DNA from: Thermopolyspora sp044507605
GTDB lineage: Bacteria; Actinomycetota; Actinomycetes; Streptosporangiales; Streptosporangiaceae
Direction: 5' to 3'
Length of the DNA stretch: 64,000 nucleotides
Assembly: GCA_044507605.1 (NCBI GenBank)
Contig: JBIQJI010000014.1
Coordinates: forward strand, 37,066-101,065
The translations under genes were made by a program, and so were the position numbers. Position 1 is the stretch's first letter; each line of letters opens with the position of its first letter. This document shows positions 25,319 to 31,901 of this stretch, in pieces. The notes below the pieces were generated by a model. That model had not been told where the DNA came from, ran no database searches, and was given only the letters and a program-made list of their open reading frames with translations.

Positions 25319-25736
25319 CCTTGATGTCTGGCATCAGTACGAGAGTCCTTTGACCGGAACTTTCCGAATCGACGACGCGCTGGTCCTTTTTACCCAGGTT
25401 CTCGAGACCGGTCACGGGCTGTCCGCATGGGCCTACGTATGCTTGTCCGAAAGCGACGAGCGTGAGCTTGAGGGAAGGACATTCGCGTCCGTAGACGAAC
25501 TCGATAGTTTCGTCGCAGCTCGGTTCTGCGGTCACGAAGCCGTTCTGGCTCTGGCAACCGATGATCAGATCGACAGTTGGACGCGGAAAGAAGTACATGA
25601 CGGACTTTTGGCCGCAGTGGAGGCCTATCTGAACGATCTGATAGCCGGAGTGAACAAGGTACCCAGTGCTGAGCAACGAGTACTCGCCAAGTTCGCTGGT
25701 GTGGAGGCCGCACACTCCGAGCTCGCCTCCGCTTGA
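25245..25736 (+). CDS. Hypothetical protein
   Basis: A 163-aa protein that I do not recognise. It begins MRRLNLDALIKQGHLPWRPR, has WHQYESPLTGTFRI and VLFTQVLETGHGLSAWAYV in the middle, and is acidic and helical towards the C-terminus, with no signal peptide or membrane helix. AAGGGGGAG abuts the ATG at 25245; in-frame ATGs at 25224 and 25230 or a TTG at 25254 are alternatives. It lies inside the segment bounded by duplicated gnd ends and is less GC-rich than its neighbours, so it was probably acquired with the fragment upstream. The protein has a regular codon pattern and may well be expressed. Confidence 0.6.
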   Translation: MRRLNLDALIKQGHLPWRPRPEARDLDVWHQYESPLTGTFRIDDALVLFTQVLETGHGLSAWAYVCLSESDERELEGRTFASVDELDSFVAARFCGHEAVLALATDDQIDSWTRKEVHDGLLAAVEAYLNDLIAGVNKVPSAEQRVLAKFAGVEAAHSELASA

Positions 25737-25743
25737 TCGCTCA

Positions 25744-25795
25744 AGGCGTCTTGGCCGAGCAGGTGACAGGCGACGCCGATGTCGACGAGGGCCAG
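25744..25795 (-). pseudogene. Remnant of a DUF4143 ATPase gene
   Basis: On the minus strand this stretch reads LALVDIGVACHLLGQDA, matching LAFVDSGVACHLLGQDA of the intact ATPase at 28668-29960. At DNA level 44 of 52 bases agree with 29027-29078. Similarity stops on both sides: gnd-derived sequence begins one base later at 25797, and the hypothetical protein stop is at 25736. This is a scrap of a relative of the intact gene, left at a recombination junction. Confidence 0.7.
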
Positions 25796-25796
25796 C

Positions 25797-25831
25797 GGAG
25801 GCCCCCGGCCGCCCAGAAATCCCCGCCTGAC
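25797..25831 (+). repeat. Direct repeat copy 2: duplicated gnd 3-prime end
   Basis: A perfect 35-base copy of 24623-24657, including the gnd stop codon, with no gnd coding sequence before it. It marks the right border of the inserted segment. Confidence 0.9.
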
Positions 25832-25850
25832 ACCCTGCCGGAAGCCGAAG

Positions 25851-25879
25851 CGCCCCGCCCCGATGCCCGGGGCGGGGCG
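25851..25879. terminator. Bidirectional terminator after the second repeat
   Basis: An 11-bp perfect GC stem (25851-25861 with 25869-25879) around a seven-base loop lies between the plus-strand unknown gene and the minus-strand CHAP gene. Because it follows the duplicated gnd stop by about 20 bases, it may once have been the gnd terminator. Confidence 0.65.
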
Positions 25880-25896
25880 TCGAGCCCGCGTGGTCG

Positions 25897-27345
25897 TCAG
25901 GCGATGTGGTGGACGTCGGTCCAGTGCGGGTAGATCCAGGTGGCGTTGTTGAACGGGTCGTGCGGTGGGTAGCCGCTGACGTTGCCGTAGATCTGCAGTT
26001 CGCCGGAGTTGGTGACGGCCATGAGGTCGGCGAAGCCGTCTCCGGTCACGTCGCTGGCGGTGATGTCGGCGACCTGGTCCCAGCCTGATTGGATCTGCCA
26101 GGTCTGGTTGACGAACGGTCTGCCGCCGTTGGCCGGTAGGAGCAGGCCGTTGCCGAAGACCGTCAGGGTGCCGTCGCTGCGGATCGCCAGCAGGTCGCCG
26201 TAGGCGTCGCCGGATACGTCGCCGATGGCGATGTCGATCACGTCGGTGCCCCAGTGGTCGGGGTAGGTCCAGGTGACCGCGCGGAAGGGTAGTGCGTCGG
26301 TGCCGGTTTCTTTGGTGTTGAGGTAGATCTGCAGGCTGCCGTCGTCCATGACGGCGGCGAGGTCGGCCCATCCGTCGTGGTTGACGTCGCCGGCGGCGAT
26401 GCGGCGGGCGTGCGACCAGTTCGGGTAGTCCCGCCACACGGTGGTGAAGAACGATCCGTTGCCGAGTTTGGAGGCGTTGCCGAAGATCTGGAGGTGTCCT
26501 GATGTGGTCAGTACCAGGAAGTCGGCGAAGCCGTCGCCGCTGACGTCGGCCGTGGTGATCGACCGTGCGTCGGTGTTCCAGTTGGTGTTGGTGGTCTGCC
26601 AGGTCACCCCGACGAACGGGCGGCCGTCGAATTCCGGCAGTTTGATGCCGTTGCCGTAGACCACCAGCTGGCCTTGGGCGTTCACCGCGGTCAGGTCACC
26701 GAAACCGTCCCCGGTGACATCACCCTCGGTCCGATCCACCGGACGGGAGCCGGCGAGCCCGGGCGGCGTCACATATCCGGAGATGAGAACGTTCCTCGCG
26801 CCCGAGCGGGTCGACGCGGGATAAACGTGGCGTTGGGCGACCCGGTTGCCGTAGTTTCCGTCCACGGTGTCGATGGACCCGTCACCGTTGACCCCTACGA
26901 CCACCGAGACGTGGCCGCCGGTGCCCGACCCCGGCTCGCCGTAGACCGCGAGGTCGCCGACCTGCGGATTGCCGCCCCCACTGGACCTGGGCTTGAAGAG
27001 ACCGCGGTCGAGTCCCCACTTGCCGATGCCGGTCGCGACGTAGATCCCCCGAGGAGACCCGGATACGCCGGCCTGTTCCCACACCCACGTGGCGAACATC
27101 GCGCACCAGTCGTCGCAGAGCGGGCCGTACTTCTGGCACTGGCGGCCGTCCCCCGTCACCCCGACCTCCGCTCGCGCGATGTCGGCGATGCCCTCGCGTG
27201 TCGCCGCGGCGAAGGCGGGCGAGGAGAGGGAGCTCTTCGCGACGTCGTACCCGACGCCGCCGAGCAGGAGAGCCCCGACCAGCGCAACGGCCGTCGTCGC
27301 CCTGACGATCAACGACCTGTTCCTGAATAAAGCGGTTGAGCGCAC
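25897..27345 (-). CDS. Secreted CHAP-domain protein with FG-GAP/VCBS repeats
   Basis: A 482-aa exported protein. A signal segment (about 12-47, ending SPAFAA) is followed by a CHAP-type amidase/peptidase domain (about 50-190), with the nucleophile Cys in DDWCAMFATWVWEQAG and the His in GGHVSVVVGVN. Residues 205-482 form a beta-propeller-like array of FG-GAP/VCBS repeats with calcium-loop motifs DVTGDGFGDL, DVSGDGFADF, DVNHDGWADL, DVSGDAYGDL and DVTGDGFADL. It probably cleaves peptidoglycan or peptides at the cell surface, the repeats aiding binding. GTG 27345 has GGAGG five bases upstream. A long inverted repeat lies 49-134 bases before the start. Confidence 0.87.
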   Translation of the reverse strand: MRSTALFRNRSLIVRATTAVALVGALLLGGVGYDVAKSSLSSPAFAAATREGIADIARAEVGVTGDGRQCQKYGPLCDDWCAMFATWVWEQAGVSGSPRGIYVATGIGKWGLDRGLFKPRSSGGGNPQVGDLAVYGEPGSGTGGHVSVVVGVNGDGSIDTVDGNYGNRVAQRHVYPASTRSGARNVLISGYVTPPGLAGSRPVDRTEGDVTGDGFGDLTAVNAQGQLVVYGNGIKLPEFDGRPFVGVTWQTTNTNWNTDARSITTADVSGDGFADFLVLTTSGHLQIFGNASKLGNGSFFTTVWRDYPNWSHARRIAAGDVNHDGWADLAAVMDDGSLQIYLNTKETGTDALPFRAVTWTYPDHWGTDVIDIAIGDVSGDAYGDLLAIRSDGTLTVFGNGLLLPANGGRPFVNQTWQIQSGWDQVADITASDVTGDGFADLMAVTNSGELQIYGNVSGYPPHDPFNNATWIYPHWTDVHHIA

Positions 27346-27393
27346 ACGTCCTCCATGTCATTTGCGTGACTGATCGATCTGGCTGGTCGCCCA

Positions 27394-27479
27394 TCCCCGC
27401 CATATGCCGGAGCAATTGTCGTATTACCGGTCTGGAAAGCACTTCATGGAGCCACGACAAGCAATGGATATGGCGGGGA
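27394..27479. repeat. Long interrupted inverted repeat upstream of the CHAP gene
   Basis: Twelve bases at 27394-27405 (TCCCCGCCATAT) are the exact reverse complement of 27468-27479. Nested inside, TTGTCGT (27416-27422) pairs with ACGACAA (27454-27460). The 86-base element could fold as one long hairpin in DNA or RNA, act as a paired operator, or be a small transposon-derived repeat. It is the main content of the 235-base gap between the CHAP and AraC genes. Confidence 0.7.
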
Positions 27480-27580
27480 GCGCCCATGGCGAAACCGCTG
27501 TTACGCGGCTCTCCGTGGGCTTACATGCCAAGAATGCTGGCGACGGCCGGACGTGTCCTTACGGCTGAAGGCACACCTGT

Positions 27581-28576
27581 TCAGTCTGCGGGCACTATCG
27601 CCGCGCGCTGCTGGAACTCGCGTGGCGACAGCCCGTAGGCGCTGCGGAACACCTGGCTGAAATGGGCGGCGCTGGTGAACCCCCAGCGGGCCGCGATCGC
27701 GTTGATCGGGTAGCCGGCCAGATGCGGCTCGGCGAGGTCGCGGCGGCACTGTTCCAGGCGGCGCTGGCGGATCCAGCGGGCCACGGAGTGCCCTTCGGCG
27801 TGGAACAGCTTGTTCAGATACCGCAGGGAGATGTGGTGGGCTGCGGCGATCGCGGCCGGAGTCAGGTCCGCGTCGCCCAGGTTCGCCTGGACGAAGGCGT
27901 GGATCTGGGCGAGCAACGCGCGTCGCCGGCTGCTCGGCGGCACCGCGCTGTGGGCATCCAGCGCGCCGGCCAGCGCCGCGGTCAGAACGTCGATGGTCAC
28001 GGTGGAGACCCGCGTCGCCTCGGCCGGGCTGAACTCCTCCAGATGCCGCGCCAGTTCGAGCAGGTACTGCGAGGCCAGCGCCCCCATGCCCCGCCCGCCC
28101 CGAATCGGCACCGAGTTGAGGTCCCGCAGGCTCCGCTCGGGCAGCGGCAGCAACGATCGCGGAAACTGCAGCGACAGCACCTGGGCGTCCCCGGAACCCC
28201 CCGACTCGAACCTGGTCAGATAAGGATGCGAGCTGTCGCGGAGCATGAGATCCCCGACACCCAGATCCGCCTGCCGACCGGCCTGCTCTCCGATGGCACG
28301 ACCCCGGACGGGGCAGGTCACGAAGACGGTTTCGGGGTCGCTGTGGCGGATCAGCCGCGGCGTACGCCGGATCGTCAGCGACGGCGCGGTCAGCAAGGTC
28401 GCCTGCACGAGGCCGAGTCCGCTAACAGCGACGTGAGCCTGAAACGCGCCGTCCAGACCGGGTTCGCAGTGCGCATCCAGCGGCATCCACATCTTCGCGC
28501 TCATCTCGCGCCAGAAGGCCAACCGCTCATGCACCGGAACCTCGGCGAAGCTCACCACGTCCATGGCTCTCCACAT
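27581..28576 (-). CDS. AraC-family transcriptional regulator
   Basis: A 331-aa regulator. The N-terminal AraC-binding-like domain (about 5-190) opens with VSFAEVPVHERLAFWRE and includes SLQFPRSLLPLPER. The C-terminal double helix-turn-helix (about 225-325) has LTPAAIAAAHHISLRYLNKL and INAIAARWGFTSAAHFSQVF, then SPREFQ. ATG 28576 is preferred because GGAGGG lies eight bases upstream. It stands alone between the CHAP gene and the DUF4143 ATPase gene, all on the minus strand. Ligand and targets are unknown; the CHAP gene directly downstream is an obvious candidate. Confidence 0.9.
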   Translation of the reverse strand: MWRAMDVVSFAEVPVHERLAFWREMSAKMWMPLDAHCEPGLDGAFQAHVAVSGLGLVQATLLTAPSLTIRRTPRLIRHSDPETVFVTCPVRGRAIGEQAGRQADLGVGDLMLRDSSHPYLTRFESGGSGDAQVLSLQFPRSLLPLPERSLRDLNSVPIRGGRGMGALASQYLLELARHLEEFSPAEATRVSTVTIDVLTAALAGALDAHSAVPPSSRRRALLAQIHAFVQANLGDADLTPAAIAAAHHISLRYLNKLFHAEGHSVARWIRQRRLEQCRRDLAEPHLAGYPINAIAARWGFTSAAHFSQVFRSAYGLSPREFQQRAAIVPAD

Positions 28577-28667
28577 CGAAGAATCCCTCCGGGGCGGACT
28601 CAGCATCACCGATCACGTTCTCGCACACAACCCGCCCGGCACTACCGCCTGTTCGGCGCTTGATCCC

Positions 28668-29960
28668 TCAGGGCGCGAGGCGCCACAGTGCGTCGATGGG
28701 GAGGGCGCGGAGACGTTCCCCGAAGGGGAGGGTCTGCTGGCCGGTGTACAGGACGTAACCTGCGACGAAGCGGTCTCCCAGGGCCGCCGCCAAGTGGCGA
28801 AGGCCGCTCAAATCCTCGCTTCGGACGGTAGCGCCGGCCTTGACCTCGACACCGATTGCTCTGCCATCCGGGGTTTCGATCACCGCGTCGACTTCCACCT
28901 TGTCCTTGGTCCGATAGTGATACAGCTTGCCGCGCTCATCGGACCAGGTCAGTTGCCGCGCCAGCTCCATGAGGACGAAGTTCTCCATCATCTGCCCCGC
29001 CGCACCGCCAGGTTCACCGAGACGGTTGGCGTCCTGGCCGAGAAGATGGCAGGCGACGCCGCTATCGACGAAAGCCAGTTTGGGAGTGCCGATGACCCTG
29101 CCGGTCCGACCCATGGACCATGCCGGAAGGACCTTGATGAGGAAGACCGACGTCAGCAATTCGATGTAGCGGGTCAAGGTGGATCGGGGAATGCCGGACT
29201 GACCCGCGAGCGTGCCGGGGACCAGGAGGCATCCGGCGCGCCCCGCGAGCAGCCCCAGCAGCCGCATGAGGTCCCCTCGCCGCTGGATGTTGGCAAGTTC
29301 CAGCACGTCCCGTTCGATGAGGGTGGACAGGTAGGAGTCGAAGAACGCGGAGCGGCGGCGCGGTGAGCGTCGCACCGCCTCGGGGAACCCGCCGACGACG
29401 ATGCGTTGCAGGTAGTCGCGGCGCCGCAACTCGGACGTGTGCTCTATAGCCGGCCCATGCGCAAACGCGGCATCCACGAACCGGTCGGGCTCTTCGCTGA
29501 TCTCCCCCTGCGAGAAGGGCCACAGTTCGATGATTTCCATGCGCCCGGGTAGCGCGTCGGGCAGCGTGCGCAAGGCGAGCACACGTGATGACCCGGTGAG
29601 GAGGAAGCGACCGGGTGCCGGGTCGAGGTCGACGGTCACCTTGATGGGCCGTAGCAGTTCGGGTGCGAGCTGAATCTCGTCGATGACCATCAGCCCGTCG
29701 TGGTCAACGAAGCCGGTCGGATCGTCCTGCGCCGCAGTGAGCGTGGCAGGGTCGTCGAGCAGGCGAAACACGGACCGCTCCGACCGCGCCGCCGTGATCC
29801 TCGCCAGAGTGCTCTTCCCCGCCTGCCTGGCACCGTTGACGAGGACGACCCGGGTATCGGCCAGCGCCTCTGCCACCAGGCCCTCGGCATGGCGTCCGAT
29901 CAACTCTCGCGACTCGTTCACCAGGCCATTGTGCACCCACGAGGCAAGATCAGTGGTCAT
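28668..29960 (-). CDS. AAA ATPase with DUF4143 domain
   Basis: A 430-aa ATPase of the archaeal/bacterial AAA_14-DUF4143 class. Walker A is NGARQAGKSTL (near 39-49), Walker B is LMVIDEIQLAPELL, and sensor-like LLTGSSRVLAL follows. The C-terminal DUF4143 domain, a PD-(D/E)XK-like fold in known members, includes KLAFVDSGVACHLLGQDA, YHYRTKDKVEVDAVIE and GVEVKAGATV. Function is uncertain; such genes are frequent, patchily distributed passengers. The ATG at 29960 lies inside the first unit of a 23-base tandem repeat array and has no Shine-Dalgarno sequence; an in-frame upstream start through the repeats is possible. A fragment of a relative sits at 25744-25795. Confidence 0.85.
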   Translation of the reverse strand: MTTDLASWVHNGLVNESRELIGRHAEGLVAEALADTRVVLVNGARQAGKSTLARITAARSERSVFRLLDDPATLTAAQDDPTGFVDHDGLMVIDEIQLAPELLRPIKVTVDLDPAPGRFLLTGSSRVLALRTLPDALPGRMEIIELWPFSQGEISEEPDRFVDAAFAHGPAIEHTSELRRRDYLQRIVVGGFPEAVRRSPRRRSAFFDSYLSTLIERDVLELANIQRRGDLMRLLGLLAGRAGCLLVPGTLAGQSGIPRSTLTRYIELLTSVFLIKVLPAWSMGRTGRVIGTPKLAFVDSGVACHLLGQDANRLGEPGGAAGQMMENFVLMELARQLTWSDERGKLYHYRTKDKVEVDAVIETPDGRAIGVEVKAGATVRSEDLSGLRHLAAALGDRFVAGYVLYTGQQTLPFGERLRALPIDALWRLAP

Positions 29961-30095
29961 TTGGCCGCAAGGTTCATGGACACCTGGCCGCCACTCTTGT
30001 GGACACTTGGCCGCAAGGTTCGTGGGCACTTGGCCGTGCCCTCCGTGGGCACTTGGCCGGTACCCACGTGGACATCTGGCCGCTTTCGGGACGGC
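29958..30095. repeat. Six degenerate 23-bp tandem repeats
   Basis: Units at 29958-29980, 29981-30003, 30004-30026, 30027-30049, 30050-30072 and 30073-30095 share CAYYTGGCCG at their left end; the first five also end in a GTGG/ATGG-type box. The first and third are nearly identical over the whole unit, the others only at their ends. The array fills the upstream region of the ATPase gene and reaches its start codon. Confidence 0.8.
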
Positions 30096-30164
30096 GGTAG
30101 ATGCCGTGAGGTGGCCAGGTGGCGGAGAGCTCTGGCTGCCAGTGGTGCTCTCTCGGCTGTGTGA

Positions 30165-30380
30165 CTAGAGGTCGGTTCTCTGGTGTGAGAGGTCGTCGAT
30201 GAAGGCGGCCCACGCCTTGGAGCCGAAGATCAGTACGGGCCCCTGCCCGTACTGCTTACTGTCGCGGACGGCAACCCGCGCCCCCGACAGCGGGGCGACT
30301 TCTACGCAGTTGCCGCCGTTGGAGCCGGTGTAGCTGCTCCTACGCCAGGGGGCCTTGGCCATCTCATCCTTGAGGTCCAT
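30165..30380 (-). CDS. DUF397 small protein
   Basis: A 71-aa protein of the DUF397 family. It has the family core WRRSSYTGSNGGNCVEVAPL followed by VAVRDSKQYGQGPVL and a C-terminal FIDDL segment. DUF397 proteins are encoded beside WhiJ-type helix-turn-helix regulators in actinomycetes and are thought to antagonise or modulate them, as in the abaA and whiJ regions of Streptomyces. Its start overlaps the regulator stop by 17 bases, so the two are translated together. Confidence 0.92.
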   Translation of the reverse strand: MDLKDEMAKAPWRRSSYTGSNGGNCVEVAPLSGARVAVRDSKQYGQGPVLIFGSKAWAAFIDDLSHQRTDL

Positions 30381-31188
30381 ACTTCACCTGCACTTCCTCT
30401 ATTACCTGCTTCGACACGTGCTGTGGGTATGCCCATGCATGGATAGCCTCGTATCTGAGCGTAACCGAATGTACTTCGTCGATACGATCGGTTACTTGCC
30501 CATTGGTGCAGGTCTCCAGATAGGCGGCATCCCGCTCTCCGGAGATCTGTGCGATGGCGAAGCCTCCAAGGAGCCCTGGAGTCGCACCAATATCGACTGG
30601 TACGACCTGAATTGTAACTCTCGGCCGGGAGGCCAGTTTCAATAGATGTTCAAGCTGCTGGTACATCACCTCTCTCCCGCCCACAGGGCGGTATAGGACT
30701 CCTTCGTCGATGAGTACCGACACGACCGGGGGATCGTCACGTTCGAGGATCTTCTGACGGTGCAAACGTGCTCTGAGAAGTTCCTCGACTTTCCTCTCCG
30801 AACCGGCCGGCTCGGTGGCCAGGACGACGCGGGCGTACTCCTGAGTCTGCAGAAGCCCCGGAACAAGGAGAGGCTCCCACATGCGGATCGCACGCGCATC
30901 CGCCTCGATGCGCGTCCAGGGGCGGAACCAACGAGGGGTGGTCTTCTCGCACTCGGCCCACAGTTCTTGCAACCTGCCGGTGATACCGAGGGCGGCTTCG
31001 CAACGAAGGACGAGATCCTGTGTTGGGCGTCGCTCGGCCCGCTCGATAAAGCCCACCATTGCGGTAGAGAACTGTATCTTCTGGGCAAGCTGTTCTTGCG
31101 ACCAGCCCAGCTCCTGACGCGCTTTCCGCAGCTCGGCACCCAGGCGAGCCTCTGGGCTGAGCGATCCGTCCCGATTTCGACGCGGCAC
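30364..31188 (-). CDS. WhiJ-type XRE regulator with DUF5753 domain
   Basis: A 274-aa regulator. The N-terminal XRE helix-turn-helix (about 14-70) includes LGWSQEQLAQKIQFSTAMVG and FIERAERRP. The DUF5753 domain (about 90-265) includes EPLLVPGLLQTQEYARVVL and IQVVPVDIGATPGLLGGFAI. This architecture is the WhiJ/Scr1 class, controlling development and antibiotic production in Streptomyces. GTG 31188 has GGAGG about ten bases upstream. It overlaps the DUF397 gene and is divergent from an ATP-binding protein gene, giving the standard trio. The 197-base divergent region carries several GTAGC half-sites, likely its own operators. Confidence 0.93.
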   Translation of the reverse strand: MPRRNRDGSLSPEARLGAELRKARQELGWSQEQLAQKIQFSTAMVGFIERAERRPTQDLVLRCEAALGITGRLQELWAECEKTTPRWFRPWTRIEADARAIRMWEPLLVPGLLQTQEYARVVLATEPAGSERKVEELLRARLHRQKILERDDPPVVSVLIDEGVLYRPVGGREVMYQQLEHLLKLASRPRVTIQVVPVDIGATPGLLGGFAIAQISGERDAAYLETCTNGQVTDRIDEVHSVTLRYEAIHAWAYPQHVSKQVIEEVQVKYGPQG

Positions 31189-31202
31189 GGCAAGCCCTCC
31201 TC

Positions 31203-31283
31203 CGCTACAAGAGTAGCGTCTGCTACCGATTTCGCTACTACCAAAGTGTGTGGAGGTAGTAGCGCCGAATTCGCTTCAGGTAG
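31203..31283. promoter_or_regulatory. Array of GCTAC/GTAGC operator-like half-sites
   Basis: CGCTAC (31203-31208) and GTAGCG (31213-31218) form a perfect inverted repeat with a four-base spacer. TGCTACC (31221-31227) follows. CGCTACTACC (31233-31242) and GGTAGTAGCG (31255-31264) form a perfect 10-bp inverted repeat with a 12-base spacer, and GGTAG recurs at 31279-31283. The array lies between the WhiJ-type regulator and the ATP-binding protein gene and covers the space where both promoters must be. Confidence 0.65.
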
Positions 31284-31385
31284 AGGCTAACGCGGTGCAC
31301 CCTGGTAATCCATATGCAGGCGGTAAGAGCGCGTGATTTTACGTTGAGCTGCTTAAGACTGCAAAAATAGGACATAAGGGGAACG

Positions 31386-31835
31386 ATGTACGCGATCCCA
31401 TTCAAGCTCGATCTTCTCGGTGAGATCACGCTGCCGTACACCGAGGAATCCACGCCTCAAGCCCGCAAGGTCGTAGGCGCGTGGCTGGGCGCGGACCACC
31501 CCGCGTCCTACGACGTCCGCCTCGCCGTGTCCGAACTGGTGACGAACTCCATCAGGTACGCCACAAGAAGCGCGGCGACCGGCATCGTCCTGCGCCTGTT
31601 CGACTGTGGCCACTTCGTCCACGTCGAGGTCCAGGACCAGGGCTCCCAGACGACACCGCGAGTCCAGGCCGCTCAGGCCATGGCGGAGGATTTCCAGGAA
31701 GGCGGCAGAGGCCTCTTCATCGTCGACTCGATTTCCAGGGAATGGGGCGTTCGGTTCTGCCGGCGGTCCGGCGCCACCATCGTCTGGTGTGACATAACCG
31801 CCGACCCCGAACTACCGGAACCCACGGGCGTGTAG
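31386..31835 (+). CDS. Anti-sigma-factor-like ATP-binding protein (HATPase_c_2)
   Basis: A 149-aa GHKL-fold protein of the RsbW/SpoIIAB-like class. The N-box is LAVSELVTNSIRYA (near 48-61), G1 is VEVQDQGS, and EGGRGLFIVDSISREWG provides the G2 loop. Such stand-alone domains act as anti-sigma kinases or as partners of WhiJ-type regulators in actinomycetes. AGGGG sits five bases before the ATG. It is divergent from the regulator/DUF397 pair, and the three make the usual cassette. A specific sigma or anti-sigma partner is not encoded next to it. Confidence 0.9.
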   Translation: MYAIPFKLDLLGEITLPYTEESTPQARKVVGAWLGADHPASYDVRLAVSELVTNSIRYATRSAATGIVLRLFDCGHFVHVEVQDQGSQTTPRVQAAQAMAEDFQEGGRGLFIVDSISREWGVRFCRRSGATIVWCDITADPELPEPTGV

Positions 31836-31901
31836 CCGGCCACGGCTGACGCGCGGGTCGGATCACCTCCAGCTAACCCTGCGTGGTCGTATGCTTGCGC
31901 G

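Noticed and set aside
29958..30095. CRISPR array
   Set aside because: The units are contiguous 23-bp degenerate tandem repeats without constant repeats separated by unique spacers, and no cas genes are present.
29958..30095. End of an IS21-like transposon
   Set aside because: Iterated boxes recall the ends of such elements, but no transposase, second end or target duplication is visible nearby.
30355..30645. 96-codon plus-strand frame in the WhiJ-type gene
   Set aside because: It is antisense to the DUF5753 domain and has no ribosome binding site.
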